From NCBI RefSeq assembly GCF_000349325.1, contig NC_020504.1:3754053-3818052 (forward strand): a stretch of DNA of 64,000 bases, in the 5' to 3' direction. A program made the translations under genes and the position numbers. This document shows positions 28,956 through 40,038 of the stretch, one piece after another. The DNA is from Streptomyces davaonensis JCM 4913 (GTDB lineage Bacteria > Actinomycetota > Actinomycetes > Streptomycetales > Streptomycetaceae). The notes under the pieces were generated by a model. The model had not been told where the DNA came from, did no database searches, and saw nothing but the letters and a program-made list of their open reading frames with translations. Every line of letters starts with the position of its first letter. Position 1 is the first letter of the stretch.

Positions 28956-30485
28956 ATGCGCGATCAAGGGCTCGGCTCGTGGCCCGCGCGGCGTGCCCGC
29001 ATGGCACCGGAGGCCACCGCCGTCGTGCACGACGGTGGATCCCTGTCCTACGGAGAGCTGGCCGCGCGCGTGACGCGGCTCGCGCACGCCCTGCGTGCCC
29101 TGGGGGTCGGCCACGGCGACCGGGTGGCCTACCTCGGCGCGAACCATCCGGCCCTGGCGGAAACCCTGTTCGCCTCGAACGTGCTGGGCGCCGTCTTCGT
29201 CCCGCTCAACACCCGCCTCGCGGCACCTGAGTTGGCCTTCATCCTGGGCGACTCGGGAGCGACGGTGCTGGTGTTCGGGGCCGAACTCACCGACACCGTC
29301 GACGCGTTCAGGGCCGACGTCGAGGTGAAGCACTACGTCGAGGTGGGGAGCGCGTACGAGGAGCTGCTGGCGAACGCACCCGACGACCCCCTGGACGAGA
29401 CGGTCGGCCTCGATGAGGTGTGCATGATCCAGTACACCTCCGGCACCAGCGGCCGTCCCAAGGGGGTCATGCTCACCCACGCCAACATCGCCTGGAACTG
29501 CTTCAACATCCTGCTGGACGTGGACATCGCCTCCGACGACGTCGCTCTGGTGGTGGCACCGATGTTCCACACCGCCGCCCTCAACACCGTCTTCCTGCCG
29601 GGCTTCCTCAAAGGAGGGACGTCGGTGCTGATGCGCGGTTTCGCCCCGGAACGGGTGCTCGACGTCATCGCCGAGCACCGGGTGACGAGGATGTTCGGCG
29701 TGCCCGCGATGTACCAGGCCATGGCCCGGTCTTCGCGGTGGGCGACGGCCGATCTGTCGTCGATCCGGATCCTGATGTGCGCGGCGGCACCCGTACCCAA
29801 GGCTCTCATCCACACATACCAGGACCGTGGCCTGACCTTCCTCCAGGCGTACGGCCTGACCGAGACCGCTCCCGCCGCGCTGGGCCTGCGAGCACCGGAC
29901 AGCATCCGCAAGGCCGGCTCGGCCGGCACACCCTGCTTCTTCACCGACGTACGCGTGGTGCGGCCCGACCTCACCGATGTCGCACCGGGCGAGGTCGGCG
30001 AGGTGATCATCGCGGGCCTCAACGTGATGAAGGGCTACTGGCAGTGGCCCGAAGCGACCAAGGACGCCTTTGTCGAAGAAAGTTGGTTCCGCTCCGGAGA
30101 CGCGGCCACTGTCGACGAGGAGGGGTACGTCACGATCGTCGACCGGATCAAGGACATGTACATCTCCGGCGGGGAGAACGTCTATCCGGCCGAGGTCGAG
30201 CAACTCCTCTACCAGCATCCCGCGGTCGCCGAATGCGCGGTGATCGGCGTACCCGACGAACGATGGGGCGAAGTGGGCAGAGCGCTGGTCGTGCCCCGCG
30301 CGGGCGCCGACGTGTCGCCCGACGACATCATGGACTCCCTGTCCGGCCGACTCGCCAGGTACAAGCTCCCCAAGTCGGTCGTCCTCGTCGACGCCCTCCC
30401 CCGCAACGCCACCGGCAAGATCCTCAAGGCCCGCCTGCGCAGCCAGTACGGCTCCCTGTCAGACCGCGGCGCCGAGGAGGCATGA
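28956..30485 (+). CDS. Acyl-CoA synthetase / AMP-dependent ligase (FadD-like)
   Basis: A 509-aa adenylate-forming enzyme. The P-loop is YTSGTSGRPKGVMLTH, followed by APMFHTAA, QAYGLTETAP for the A5 motif, WFRSGDAATVDEEGY for A7, and the A10 lysine in PRNATGKILKARL. Length and motif order fit a class I acyl-CoA ligase; the gate residues do not tell chain length or whether the substrate is aromatic. GAGAG purines lie 8-10 nt before the ATG. The gene stands in a segment bounded by ychF-3'-end copies, so it was probably acquired. Confidence 0.88.
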   Translation: MRDQGLGSWPARRARMAPEATAVVHDGGSLSYGELAARVTRLAHALRALGVGHGDRVAYLGANHPALAETLFASNVLGAVFVPLNTRLAAPELAFILGDSGATVLVFGAELTDTVDAFRADVEVKHYVEVGSAYEELLANAPDDPLDETVGLDEVCMIQYTSGTSGRPKGVMLTHANIAWNCFNILLDVDIASDDVALVVAPMFHTAALNTVFLPGFLKGGTSVLMRGFAPERVLDVIAEHRVTRMFGVPAMYQAMARSSRWATADLSSIRILMCAAAPVPKALIHTYQDRGLTFLQAYGLTETAPAALGLRAPDSIRKAGSAGTPCFFTDVRVVRPDLTDVAPGEVGEVIIAGLNVMKGYWQWPEATKDAFVEESWFRSGDAATVDEEGYVTIVDRIKDMYISGGENVYPAEVEQLLYQHPAVAECAVIGVPDERWGEVGRALVVPRAGADVSPDDIMDSLSGRLARYKLPKSVVLVDALPRNATGKILKARLRSQYGSLSDRGAEEA

Positions 30486-30788
30486 CGCCAGGCCAGGGAA
30501 TCCGAACACGCCACGCCACACGGTCACCACATCGTTCGCCGACAGTGGCGGGGGCCTCGCCTCCCTGCGGGCCCCAACCCACTACAGCACCCATGCCCCC
30601 GGCCCCGGGACCCTCGCCACTCGCAAGACGGAGCGCCGTCGCCTCCGCCACGTGAACGAAGGCCGTCACGGGCCACGAGACGCTTCTCGGCCGCAGGCCA
30701 GGCTCTGGACAGTGCCCGCCCCAGCACGGGCGCTCTCATCCTTCCCAGCACGAATCCAGCACCTATCCAGCACGGTAAAAAAAATCAA
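30486..30788. other. Gap between acyl-CoA synthetase and ychF terminator
   Basis: About 300 bp with no supported gene, only chance open frames. It ends in an A-rich run (30777-30784) that supplies the U-tract of the ychF terminator on the other strand. Confidence 0.5.
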
Positions 30789-30816
30789 GGGGCCTGACCC
30801 CAAAGAGTCAGACCCC
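30789..30816 (-). terminator. Intrinsic terminator of ychF
   Basis: GGGGCCTGAC / GTCAGACCCC pair over 10 positions with one mismatch. On the minus strand TTGATTTTTTTT follows, a true U-tract that is rare in this genome. It lies 50 nt past the ychF stop. Confidence 0.85.
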
Positions 30817-30829
30817 TGTTGACCTGCCT

Positions 30830-30865
30830 GTTTGCCAGATCAGCGAAGTGGTGCTGAGTCACCCG

Positions 30866-30892
<27 letters not shown>
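30830..30892 (-). repeat. Copy A: genuine ychF 3' end, template of the repeated sequence
   Basis: The 63 bp spanning the ychF stop codon that recur imperfectly at 27911-27965 and, in shorter form, at 15550-15573. Direct repetition of the 3' end of a conserved gene is typical of site-specific integration that preserves the target gene. Confidence 0.6.
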
Positions 30893-31954
<1,062 letters not shown>

Positions 31955-32121
31955 GTTGCGACTTCCCGAAGTGAGAGGAGGACTGGAGGCCGGCGGGCCC
32001 GATCCACCAGTCTACGGCGTGACCCGCCCGGCACCGGCGGCCTGTCGAACGCTTGGCCAAGGTCCGCCCCTCGGCGTGTCTGAAGGGCGATTCGGCACAT
32101 AAACAGACCTAAGTTGGTCCA

Positions 32122-32757
32122 GTGGAGCAACACAGGACGCGATCTGCCCAGGACCGACCGCCTCGCGGCGCCTCCTCCCTGCCTCCGCAGGCGGCCCGCG
32201 GGGGCGGCGAGGGTGGATCGGCAGAACAGCGGGCGGCGGGCGCCCGCACGCCCGGCCCCCACGCCCCCCGCAACGGCGCCCCCGCGCCCCGCCGGCCCCC
32301 CGCCGCCGCTCCCGTACGGCGGCCCCTCGGCCCCCCGGCGATCCAGGCCGCCGCACGCCGCATGCCCAACCCCCGGCTCACCGGACTCGGCGTCGGGCTC
32401 TTCTGCCTCGTCCTGATGCTCGCGCTCGGCTCGCTGGTCTCGTTGCTGTTCGGCTCGTCGCTCACGGTCTACGGCGTGCTGTTCCTGCCGGTGTGCGTGC
32501 TGACCGCCGCCTGGGTGCGCAGGGCCGATCTGGTGACCGCGGTCATCATCGTGCCGATCGCCTTCGCCCTGGGCCTGCTGCCCGTCGCCGACGGCGGTGG
32601 CGGTGGGACCGGTGACCGGCTGATGGGCCTGTTCACCGCGCTCGCCACCGAGGCCGGCTGGCTGTACGGCGGCACCCTGATCACCGGCGTGATCGTGACC
32701 GTGCGCAAGGTCCGCCAAATGCGACGCCGGGTCGCCCGCAACCGAATCGCCGGCTGA
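32122..32757 (+). CDS. DUF6542-type membrane protein
   Basis: A 211-aa protein with a GTG start. The first 80 residues are Pro/Ala/Arg rich and disordered; the rest has about four hydrophobic helices (GLGVGLFCLVLMLALGSLVS, TVYGVLFLPVCVLTAAWV, VTAVIIVPIAFALGLLPVA, GWLYGGTLITGVIVTV). It matches the small actinobacterial membrane family DUF6542, of unknown function. It is convergent with ppgK, with a 1-nt gap. Confidence 0.75.
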   Translation: MEQHRTRSAQDRPPRGASSLPPQAARGGGEGGSAEQRAAGARTPGPHAPRNGAPAPRRPPAAAPVRRPLGPPAIQAAARRMPNPRLTGLGVGLFCLVLMLALGSLVSLLFGSSLTVYGVLFLPVCVLTAAWVRRADLVTAVIIVPIAFALGLLPVADGGGGGTGDRLMGLFTALATEAGWLYGGTLITGVIVTVRKVRQMRRRVARNRIAG

Positions 32758-32758
32758 G

Positions 32759-33502
32759 CTAGCTGTTCGCCGCGTGCATCGCCGCGCCCACGATGCCCGC
32801 GTTGTTCTGAAGCTGCGCCGGGACGATGTCCGCCCTGATGCCCTCGATGTAGTGCAGGAACTTCTGCGACTTACGGCTGACGCCGCCGCCGATGATGAAC
32901 AGCTCCGGCGAGAACAGCATCTCCATATGGGCGAGGTACTTCTGGACCCGGTGCGCCCAGTGCTCCCAGGTCAGCTCGCCGTCCTCCTTGGCCTTGCTGG
33001 AGGCCCGCTTCTCGGCGTCGTGGCCGTGCAGCTCCAGATGGCCCAGCTCGGTGTTGGGGACCAGGGCGCCGTCGACGAACAGGGCGCTGCCGATGCCGGT
33101 GCCGAAGGTGAGCAGGATGACGGTGCCCTTGCGGCCCTGTCCGGCGCCGAAGGCGACCTCGGCGACACCGGCCGCGTCCGCGTCGTTGACCACCGTCGCC
33201 GGCAGGCCGCCGAGACGCTCGCTGAACAACGCGCGCGCGTCGGTGTCGATCCAGCTCTTGTCGACATTGGCCGCGGTGCGGATCGTCGATCCGCCGGTCA
33301 CCACGCCCGGGAAGGTCAGCCCGACCGGTCCCGTCCAGCCGAAGTGGTCGACGACCTGCTTGACGCCGTCGGCCACCCCGTCCGGTGTCGCCGGATGCGG
33401 GGTGAGCACCTTGTGGCGCTCCTCGGCCAGGTCGCCCCTGCCCAGGTCCACAGGGGCGCCCTTGATACCGGACCCGCCGATGTCCACACCGAAGATCTGC
33501 AT
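32759..33502 (-). CDS. ppgK: Polyphosphate glucokinase
   Basis: 247 aa. A ROK-type sugar kinase with DIGGSGIKG (phosphate-binding, residues 6-14), [18 protein letters not shown] (catalytic Asp) and [12 protein letters not shown]. It phosphorylates glucose to glucose 6-phosphate from polyphosphate or ATP in the cytosol. The zinc motif of other ROK proteins is absent, as is normal for PpgK, and [16 protein letters not shown] is the typical PpgK segment. It lies 29 nt downstream of ispH on the same strand. Confidence 0.95.
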   Translation of the reverse strand: MQIFGVDIGGSGIKGAPVDLGRGDLAEERHKVLTPHPATPDGVADGVKQVVDHFGWTGPVGLTFPGVVTGGSTIRTAANVDKSWIDTDARALFSERLGGLPATVVNDADAAGVAEVAFGAGQGRKGTVILLTFGTGIGSALFVDGALVPNTELGHLELHGHDAEKRASSKAKEDGELTWEHWAHRVQKYLAHMEMLFSPELFIIGGGVSRKSQKFLHYIEGIRADIVPAQLQNNAGIVGAAMHAANS

Positions 33503-33531
33503 GGCTCTACGTTACGACGGACGACTGACAG

Positions 33532-34554
33532 TCACTCCCGGGAGTCGCCCGTACGCCCCGCCGTGCGCTCCGCGATCAGGGTCGCGGCCTCCTCGCGCAG
33601 ATCCCGGCGCAGTTCCTTCGGCAGCGAGAAGGTGATCGACTCCTCGGCCGCCTTCACCAGCTCGACATCGCCGTACCCGCGCTGGGCGAGATACTCCAGG
33701 ACCTCCTCGACGAGGACCTCCGGGACGGAGGCGCCGGAGGTGACGCCGACCGTGGTGACGCCGTCCAGCCAGGTCTCGTCGATCTCGCTGGCGAAGTCGA
33801 CGAGGTAGGCCGCACGGGAGCCGGCGAGCTTGGCGACCTCGACGAGCCGCTTGGAGTTGGAGGAGTTGCGCGAGCCGACGACGATCACCAGCTCGGCCTC
33901 GGCGCCCATCTGCTTCACGGCGAGCTGACGATTCTGGGTGGCGTAGCAGATGTCGTCGCTCGGCGGGGAGATGAGCTGCGGGAACTTCTCCTTCAGGGCG
34001 TCGACGGTCTCCATGGTCTCGTCGACGCTGAGGGTGGTCTGGGACAGCCACACGACCTTCGACTCGTCGCGGACCTGGACCTTGGCGACGTCCTCGGGGC
34101 CGTCGACGAGGGTGATGTGGTCGGGGGCCTCGCCGGAGGTGCCGATGACCTCCTCGTGGCCCTCGTGGCCGATCAGGAGGATGTCGTAGTCGTCATTGGC
34201 GAAGCGGACGGCTTCCTTGTGGACCTTGGTGACGAGCGGGCAGGTGGCGTCGATGGTGGCGAGCTGCCCGCGCGCGGCCTCTTCGTGGACGACGGGGGCG
34301 ACGCCGTGCGCCGAGAACATGACGATGTTGCCGGGCGGGACCTCTTCGGTCTGTTCGACGAAGATGGCGCCCTTCTTCTCGAGGGTCTGCACGACGTACT
34401 TGTTGTGCACGATCTCGTGCCGGACGTAGATCGGGGCCCCGTACTGCTCCAGGGCCTTCTCGACGGCGATCACGGCGCGGTCCACGCCCGCGCAGTAGCC
34501 ACGGGGGGCGGCGAGCAGGACACGGCGGCCAGGCGAAGCAGTCATGCGTCCCAT
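33532..34554 (-). CDS. ispH: 4-hydroxy-3-methylbut-2-enyl diphosphate reductase
   Basis: 340 aa. The last enzyme of the MEP isoprenoid pathway, making IPP and DMAPP with a [4Fe-4S] cluster. The three cluster cysteines are visible in [25 protein letters not shown] and [11 protein letters not shown]. The Glu-containing substrate site [10 protein letters not shown] and [11 protein letters not shown] are also present. The start [11 protein letters not shown] at 34554 is chosen over the ATG at 34545; neither has a clear ribosome site. It is divergent from xseA. Confidence 0.97.
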   Translation of the reverse strand: MGRMTASPGRRVLLAAPRGYCAGVDRAVIAVEKALEQYGAPIYVRHEIVHNKYVVQTLEKKGAIFVEQTEEVPPGNIVMFSAHGVAPVVHEEAARGQLATIDATCPLVTKVHKEAVRFANDDYDILLIGHEGHEEVIGTSGEAPDHITLVDGPEDVAKVQVRDESKVVWLSQTTLSVDETMETVDALKEKFPQLISPPSDDICYATQNRQLAVKQMGAEAELVIVVGSRNSSNSKRLVEVAKLAGSRAAYLVDFASEIDETWLDGVTTVGVTSGASVPEVLVEEVLEYLAQRGYGDVELVKAAEESITFSLPKELRRDLREEAATLIAERTAGRTGDSRE

Positions 34555-34656
34555 CGTAAGGCCGCGTTCAAGGGGCGGAAGATCGTGGCACCCCACATCA
34601 CCCACCGCCCCGGCGGCGACGGTTCGTTGTCGGTGCCTGCGGTTAGTCTCACGGAC

Positions 34657-35865
34657 ATGGCTCTCAACACGTCCGCGGAAGCCCCGTTGCCCGTCGGTGA
34701 GGTGTCGCGGCTCATCGGGGGGTGGATCGACCGGCTCGGCGCGGTGTGGGTCGAGGGGCAGATCACCCAGCTGTCGCGGCGACCGGGGGCCGGGGTGGTG
34801 TTCCTGACGCTGCGGGATCCGTCGTACGACATCTCCGTGAGCGTCACCTGCTACCGGCAGGTCTTCGACTCCGTCGCGGACGTGGTGAGCGAGGGTGCGC
34901 GGGTCGTCGTGCTGGCGAAGCCCGAGTGGTACGCACCGCGCGGGCAGTTGTCGCTGCGGGCTGCGGAGATAAGGCCCGTCGGTGTGGGTGAGCTGCTGGC
35001 GCGGCTTGAGCAGTTGAAGAAGGCGCTGGCGGGCGAGGGGCTGTTCGCGCCCGAGCGGAAGCGGCCGCTGCCGTTCCTGCCGCAGCTGATCGGCCTGGTC
35101 TGCGGCCGGGCCTCGGCGGCAGAGCGGGACGTGCTGGAGAACGCCCGGCACCGCTGGCCCGCCGTCCGGTTCGAGGTGCGCAATGTCGCCGTGCAGGGCG
35201 TGCACGCGGTGCCGCAGGTCGTGCAGGCGGTGAAGGAGCTCGACGAGATCGACGACGTCGACGTGATCATCGTGGCGCGCGGCGGCGGCAGCGTGGAGGA
35301 TCTGCTGCCGTTCTCCGACGAGCAGTTGGTGCGCACGGTCGCCGCGTGCCGTACGCCGGTCGTCTCCGCGATCGGGCACGAGCCCGACAACCCGCTGCTG
35401 GACTACGTCGCCGACCTGCGCGCCTCCACCCCGACCGACGCCGCCAAGAAGGTCGTACCGGATGTGGGCGAGGAGTACGAGCGGGTGCGGATGCTGCGCG
35501 ATCGTGCGCGGCGTTGTGTCGGGGCGATCGTCGAGCGGGAGGAACGCGGGCTCGCCCATGCGCTGGCCAGGCCGTCGATAGAGGATCCGCACCGGATGAT
35601 CGACGAGCGCGCCGATCATGTCGCCGCGCTCCTGGACCGCGGCCGCCGCACCCTCGGCCATCTCCTGGACCGCGCCGACTCGGAGCTGTCGCACACGCAC
35701 GCGCGCGTGGTGGCGCTGTCCCCGGCGGCGACCCTGAAGCGCGGGTACGCCGTGCTCCAGAAGTCCGACGGGCATGTCGTCCGGGACCCGGAGGAGGTCG
35801 GCGCCGACGAGGTGCTGCGGGCGCGGGTGTCCGAGGGTGAGTTCACTGTCAGAGTCGATGCTTAG
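34657..35865 (+). CDS. xseA: Exonuclease VII large subunit
   Basis: 402 aa. The OB-fold comes first ([20 protein letters not shown]), then the catalytic domain with [37 protein letters not shown] and [21 protein letters not shown] helical arm and the C-terminal KRGYAVLQ segment follow. Exo VII degrades single-stranded DNA in repair. xseB follows 9 nt after the stop. Confidence 0.96.
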   Translation: MALNTSAEAPLPVGEVSRLIGGWIDRLGAVWVEGQITQLSRRPGAGVVFLTLRDPSYDISVSVTCYRQVFDSVADVVSEGARVVVLAKPEWYAPRGQLSLRAAEIRPVGVGELLARLEQLKKALAGEGLFAPERKRPLPFLPQLIGLVCGRASAAERDVLENARHRWPAVRFEVRNVAVQGVHAVPQVVQAVKELDEIDDVDVIIVARGGGSVEDLLPFSDEQLVRTVAACRTPVVSAIGHEPDNPLLDYVADLRASTPTDAAKKVVPDVGEEYERVRMLRDRARRCVGAIVEREERGLAHALARPSIEDPHRMIDERADHVAALLDRGRRTLGHLLDRADSELSHTHARVVALSPAATLKRGYAVLQKSDGHVVRDPEEVGADEVLRARVSEGEFTVRVDA

Positions 35866-35874
35866 GGTGAGTGG

Positions 35875-36105
35875 ATGACCAGCAAGGTGGATGAGGCGCT
35901 CGGGTACGAGCAGGCGCGGGACGAGCTGATCGAGGTCGTGCGACGCCTAGAGGCCGGCGGTACGACGCTGGAGGAGTCCCTGGCGCTGTGGGAGCGCGGG
36001 GAGGAGCTGGCCAAGGTGTGCCGGCGCTGGCTGGACGGCGCGCGGGCGCGGCTGGACGCGGCGCTGGCCGAGGAGGCGGCGGAGGAAGCGGCCGAGGAGG
36101 AGTAG
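35875..36105 (+). CDS. xseB: Exonuclease VII small subunit
   Basis: 76 aa. Contains the family's helical signature [20 protein letters not shown] then [20 protein letters not shown], and an acidic Glu/Ala tail. It binds the helical arm of XseA and is needed for activity. The xseA stop lies 9 nt upstream, and AGGGTGAGTGG supplies the ribosome site from within or just after the xseA end. Confidence 0.95.
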   Translation: MTSKVDEALGYEQARDELIEVVRRLEAGGTTLEESLALWERGEELAKVCRRWLDGARARLDAALAEEAAEEAAEEE

Positions 36106-36243
36106 CCCCGGTACCCGGTGGTTCTGTGAAGCGGATCACCATGCCCCGCTTTTTGTTGAATGTTGAACCTCTCTCCCATATGGTTGACGTGTCAGCTGAT
36201 CCGGCGCACCGGATCCGACGTACACCCCCGAGAAGGTTCACGC

Positions 36244-36834
36244 ATGTCTCTCGTTCTTGACCCCGCCGCCCAGGACCTGCTGTTCCGCGAGGCCCGCACC
36301 GCGAACACCTTCACCGAGGAGCCGGTGACCGAGGAGCAGGTGCAGGCGATCTACGACCTGGTCAAGTTCGGCCCGACCGCCTTCAACCAGTCGCCGCTGC
36401 GCGTCACCCTGGTCCGCTCCGCCGAGGCCCGTGAGCGCCTGGTGCAGCACATGGCCGAGGGCAACCAGGCCAAGACCTCCACCGCCCCGCTGGTCGCGAT
36501 CCTCTCCGCGGACAACGAGTTCCACGAGGAGCTGCCGCAGCTCTTCCCGCACTTCCCGCAGGCCAAGGACGCCTTCTTCGCCGAGCGCCCGGTCCGCGAG
36601 GGCTCCGCCACGCTGAACGCCGCCCTCCAGGCCGCGTACTTCATCATCGGCGTCCGCGCCGCGGGCCTCGCCGCCGGTCCGATGACCGGCCTGGACTTCG
36701 AGGGCGTCCGCAAGGAGTTCCTGGACGACGACCACACCCCGCTGATGGTCGTCAACATCGGCAAGCCGGGCGAGGACGCCTGGTTCCCGCGCTCCCCGCG
36801 ACTGTCGTACGACGAGGTCGTCAAGACGGTCTGA
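36244..36834 (+). CDS. Nitroreductase-family FMN oxidoreductase (RutE/malonic semialdehyde reductase-like)
   Basis: 196 aa. Flavin motifs TANTFTEEPVTEEQVQAIYD, FGPTAFNQSPLRVTLV (the NQSP FMN-binding loop) and RAAGLAAGPMTGLDFEGV follow the RutE/HadB group that reduces malonic semialdehyde or other small substrates with NAD(P)H. GAGAAGG lies 8 nt before the ATG. It is cytosolic. A bidirectional terminator separates it from the DUF4245 gene. Confidence 0.88.
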   Translation: MSLVLDPAAQDLLFREARTANTFTEEPVTEEQVQAIYDLVKFGPTAFNQSPLRVTLVRSAEARERLVQHMAEGNQAKTSTAPLVAILSADNEFHEELPQLFPHFPQAKDAFFAERPVREGSATLNAALQAAYFIIGVRAAGLAAGPMTGLDFEGVRKEFLDDDHTPLMVVNIGKPGEDAWFPRSPRLSYDEVVKTV

Positions 36835-36858
36835 ACCGTCCGAGCGTGACCGCATGAC

Positions 36859-36890
36859 GAAGGCCCCCGGCAATGACGCCGGGGGCCTTC
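36859..36890. terminator. Bidirectional terminator between nitroreductase and DUF4245 genes
   Basis: GAAGGCCCCCGGC / GCCGGGGGCCTTC, perfect 13-bp stem with 6-nt loop, central between two convergent genes. Confidence 0.88.
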
Positions 36891-36899
36891 GCCGTACGG

Positions 36900-37424
36900 T
36901 CACTTCGCCTTAAGCGCGCCCGCCATCTCCGCGAGCTGGCCGAACGAGCCCGTGCCCGCCACGACGGTCGTCGCGCCGTCTTCCTTCAGCACCAGGGCGT
37001 CGTAGCGGCCGCCGGTCCAGCGGGTCCAGTTCCGGCCCGCGATCTCCTGGGTGGCCTTGGTCGCGCGGGCGCCCTGGGTGGCCTCGTCGATGAAGGCCTT
37101 CGGCTTCTGAGTGGACTGCTCGATCTGGACGTACTCCCCGTCGGGGGCGTGGAAGCCGAGGTGCCAGGCGTCGCCCTCGTCGCCCCGGAACCGCACCGAG
37201 GTCGCCTTCCACTCGCGGGCCAGGCCCTCGGGGGCCACGATCGGGTAGGCCGCCGCACGGCGGGCCGTGAGCAGCTCGACGCGGTAGTCGACCCGGGGGA
37301 CCTCCGGCGCGGCGTCCTCGTCGTGCGGGATGAAGAGGTACACGACCCCCGCCGCGAGAATGGTCACCGCGAGGGAGAGGACCATGTTCCGGACCGACTT
37401 CTGCTTAGCGCTCGTACCTGCCAC
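36900..37424 (-). CDS. DUF4245 membrane-anchored protein
   Basis: 174 aa. One N-terminal helix (NMVLSLAVTILAAGVVYLF) with short basic cytosolic start, then an extracytoplasmic domain of DUF4245 type (VDYRVELLTARRAAAYPIVA, EWKATSVRFRGDEGD, and the ending SFGQLAEMAGALKAK). The family is actinobacterial and of unknown function, and regularly sits next to glpX, here divergent from it. Confidence 0.88.
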   Translation of the reverse strand: MAGTSAKQKSVRNMVLSLAVTILAAGVVYLFIPHDEDAAPEVPRVDYRVELLTARRAAAYPIVAPEGLAREWKATSVRFRGDEGDAWHLGFHAPDGEYVQIEQSTQKPKAFIDEATQGARATKATQEIAGRNWTRWTGGRYDALVLKEDGATTVVAGTGSFGQLAEMAGALKAK

Positions 37425-37552
37425 GTCCCCTATCGTCGCAGGTGCCCCGGTCCGCTCATCCGTGGGGCCCCCTGCTCATTTTGTCGGCCTGACGATAGAG
37501 TCATGGCCATCACCCTCATCCGGCCGTCGTCGTATCAGAAAGGTGCGCTCCG

Positions 37553-38587
37553 ATGACCGAAAATCATCACCTGCCGTCCGAGCTCGATGTTCCCTCCGAG
37601 GCTCCCGACCGCAACCTCGCCCTGGAGCTCGTCCGGGTGACCGAAGCGGCCGCGATGGCCGCGGGGCGCTGGGTCGGGCGGGGCGACAAGAACGGCGCCG
37701 ACGGTGCCGCCGTACGCGCCATGCGGACCCTCGTCTCCACCGTGTCGATGAACGGCGTGGTCGTCATCGGCGAGGGCGAGAAGGACGAGGCGCCGATGCT
37801 CTTCAACGGGGAGCGGGTCGGTGACGGCACCGGGCCCGAGGTCGACATCGCGGTCGACCCGATCGACGGCACCACGCTGACCGCCAAGGGCATGCCGAAC
37901 GCGATCGCGGTCCTCGCGGCGACCGAGCGCGGGGCGATGTTCGACCCGTCCGCCGTGTTCTACATGGACAAGCTGGTCACCGGGCCCGAGGCCGCGGACT
38001 TCGTCGACATCAACGCCCCGGTGTCGGTGAACATCCGCCGGGTCGCCAAGGCCAAGCGCTCCACGCCCGAGGACGTCACCGTCGTCATCCTGGACCGGCC
38101 CCGGCACGAGGGGATCATCAAGGAGATCCGGGACGCCGGCGCGCGGATCAAGCTGATCTCCGACGGCGATGTCGCCGGGTCGATCTACGCGCTGCGCGAG
38201 GGCACGGGCGTCGACATGCTGCTCGGTATCGGCGGTACGCCGGAGGGCATCATCTCGGCCTGCGCCGTGAAGTGCCTCGGCGGCACCATCCAGGGCAAGC
38301 TGTGGCCGAAGGACGACGAGGAGCGGCAGCGGGCGATCGACGCGGGGCACGACCTCGACCGGGTGCTGACCACCGAGGACCTGGTCCAGGGGGAGAACGT
38401 GTTCTTCGTCGCGACCGGGATCACCGACGGTGAGCTGCTGCGTGGGGTGCGGTATCGGGCGGACTCCGCTGTCACCGAGTCGATCGTGATGCGGTCCAAG
38501 TCCGGGACGGTGCGGCGGATCAGCTCCGAGCACCGGCTGAGCAAGCTGCGGGCTTACAGCGCGATCGACTTCGACCGGGCCAAGTAG
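37553..38587 (+). CDS. glpX: Class II fructose-1,6-bisphosphatase
   Basis: 344 aa. GlpX-type phosphatase with metal-binding [12 protein letters not shown] and the signature [20 protein letters not shown], later [19 protein letters not shown]. It converts fructose 1,6-bisphosphate to fructose 6-phosphate for gluconeogenesis; actinobacteria rely on this class. AGAAAGG lies 8-9 nt before the ATG. A hairpin follows. Confidence 0.96.
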   Translation: MTENHHLPSELDVPSEAPDRNLALELVRVTEAAAMAAGRWVGRGDKNGADGAAVRAMRTLVSTVSMNGVVVIGEGEKDEAPMLFNGERVGDGTGPEVDIAVDPIDGTTLTAKGMPNAIAVLAATERGAMFDPSAVFYMDKLVTGPEAADFVDINAPVSVNIRRVAKAKRSTPEDVTVVILDRPRHEGIIKEIRDAGARIKLISDGDVAGSIYALREGTGVDMLLGIGGTPEGIISACAVKCLGGTIQGKLWPKDDEERQRAIDAGHDLDRVLTTEDLVQGENVFFVATGITDGELLRGVRYRADSAVTESIVMRSKSGTVRRISSEHRLSKLRAYSAIDFDRAK

Positions 38588-38621
38588 GCCGGTACCGAGA
38601 AACCCGGTACGGAACGGAGCA

Positions 38622-38649
38622 GGGCGCCCTCGGTGCGGAGAGGGCGCCC
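38622..38649. terminator. Terminator between glpX and the WhiB-like gene
   Basis: GGGCGCCCTC / GAGGGCGCCC, 10-bp perfect stem, 8-nt loop, followed by TTTCCT on the plus strand. It can serve both convergent genes. Confidence 0.82.
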
Positions 38650-38665
38650 TTTCCTGTCTTCTGGT

Positions 38666-39043
38666 TCAGCCCGCCTGCGCTATGCGGTCCGACGCCCTTG
38701 CCGCCTTCTTCAGTTCCAGGTCGCGGCGCCTGCGGCGGGCCAGGACCACTCGGCGTTCCGCCGCGGTGAGGCCGCCCCAGACGCCGTACGGCTCGGGCTG
38801 GAGGAGGGCGTGTTCGCGGCACTCGACCATGACCGGGCAGCGTGCGCACACCCGCTTCGCGGCCTCCTCACGGGAGAGCCGGGCGGCGGTGGGCTCCTTG
38901 GAGGGGGCGAAGAACAGGCCGGCCTCGTCCCGCCGGCACACCGCCTCGGTGTGCCACGGGGCGTCCTGGTCCCTGTCTCGCACTGGCACCCGCTGGGCCG
39001 GAACGGCAGCTACCTGCGCGGACGAATGCGGCGGTTGCAGCAC
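38666..39043 (-). CDS. WhiB-like iron-sulfur regulator
   Basis: 125 aa, GTG start with AGGAG 6 nt upstream. Four cluster cysteines are present: Cys36, then Cys66, Cys69 and Cys75 in VCARCPVMVEC, followed by the turn motif GVWGG (87-91) and a basic C-terminal tail RRVVLARRRRRDLELKK for DNA. Proteins of this family bind the primary sigma factor and respond to redox or NO through a [4Fe-4S] cluster. By position beside glpX and the class I fumarase it corresponds to the S. coelicolor gene called wblI, from memory of synteny. Confidence 0.93.
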   Translation of the reverse strand: MLQPPHSSAQVAAVPAQRVPVRDRDQDAPWHTEAVCRRDEAGLFFAPSKEPTAARLSREEAAKRVCARCPVMVECREHALLQPEPYGVWGGLTAAERRVVLARRRRRDLELKKAARASDRIAQAG

Positions 39044-39206
39044 GGTCTACTCCTGACGACGGCTTCGCGAGCGAGAGACGATGCAGCAAGGTCTACCCGT
39101 TGTGCGCGAGCCTATGCAGGGAGTTCCGAAGCGCTGGATTCCGGGGACTCGTGGCCGGACAGTTGAGCGGAACGGTTGATTTCGGTTCCGGTCCGCTTCG
39201 CGACCG

Positions 39207-39890
39207 TCAACGATCCAGATGCTTGCGCAAACCCTTCTCGACCTTGGCGTGGACCCGGTCGAGGATGTCCGCCACCAGCTTGCCGCGCCGCGGCCTGCCC
39301 TCAACACTGCCCAGCACGGCCCACCCGTCCAGGTAGACCACGGGCGCCGCAGGGTCCTCCGCGTCGAGCGTGTCCACCTCGAAGCTGCCGAGGACGCCGC
39401 CGCCCGCACCGCGCAGCGTGACGTTCTCCGGGACGCGGACCTCGACGCTGCCGAAGACCGCGAACGCCTTGATGACGACCTGCTGGTACTCGAAGAGCGC
39501 CTCGCTGAGGTCTATCTCGACGCTGCCGAAGATCGCGTACGCGTGGATCCGGCGTCCGGCGCGCCAGCGGCCCTTGCGGACGGCACTGCTGAAGATCGCG
39601 ACGGCGGTGTCGTCCGGCTCGGCGGGCAGGCCGGTGGGACGGCTCGGGGCCGAGGCGTACGACGGTGTCGTGCGGCGGGTGTGGGCCGCGGGCAGGTCCT
39701 GGATGAAGACCTCCAGTTCACCCACCGTCTTGGCGTTCAGCACCCCCTCCACCCGCTCGCTGTGCTCGTCGGCGGTCAGGCGGCCCTCGGCGAGCGCCTC
39801 GCGCAGGATGTCCGCGATCCGGTCACGGTCGGCGTCGGAGGCGCGCAGCTCGGTGGCGGCAGCGGGCGCGGTCTGCTTCTCAAGGTCCAC
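39207..39890 (-). CDS. DUF1707 / cell-wall-active-antibiotic-response protein
   Basis: About 227 aa. The N-terminal DUF1707 (ELRASDADRDRIADILREAL then AEGRLTADEHSERV) is followed by a beta-helical DUF2154/LiaF-like part with repeats AYAIFGSVEIDLSEA, AFAVFGSVEVRVPEN and GGGVLGSFEVDT. The LiaF-like half is typical of envelope-stress proteins; no membrane helix is present. The start is uncertain: GTG at 39890 gives VDLEKQ, GTG at 39911 would place a palindrome just upstream and could be leaderless. Confidence 0.85.
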   Translation of the reverse strand: MDLEKQTAPAAATELRASDADRDRIADILREALAEGRLTADEHSERVEGVLNAKTVGELEVFIQDLPAAHTRRTTPSYASAPSRPTGLPAEPDDTAVAIFSSAVRKGRWRAGRRIHAYAIFGSVEIDLSEALFEYQQVVIKAFAVFGSVEVRVPENVTLRGAGGGVLGSFEVDTLDAEDPAAPVVYLDGWAVLGSVEGRPRRGKLVADILDRVHAKVEKGLRKHLDR

Positions 39891-39910
39891 GACAGCAGCG
39901 TACCCAAACA

Positions 39911-39926
39911 CGATAGATCGCGATAG
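39911..39926. promoter_or_regulatory. Palindrome in the DUF1707/fumarase divergent region
   Basis: CGATAGATCGCGATAG contains the perfect palindrome ATCGCGAT flanked by repeated CGATAG. It sits at the promoter of the DUF1707 gene and 113 bp from the fumarase start, so it may be an operator. Its regulator is unknown. Confidence 0.35.
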
Positions 39927-40038
39927 CCCCCGCCGGGATCCAACTGAGCCTTACCTCACAGGCTTGCCTCCAGTGGCAGGTTCTACGCTGGTGGACGCTG
40001 CCCAATGGAGGTCAGCCGCCGCATCAGTCGAGTGAGGA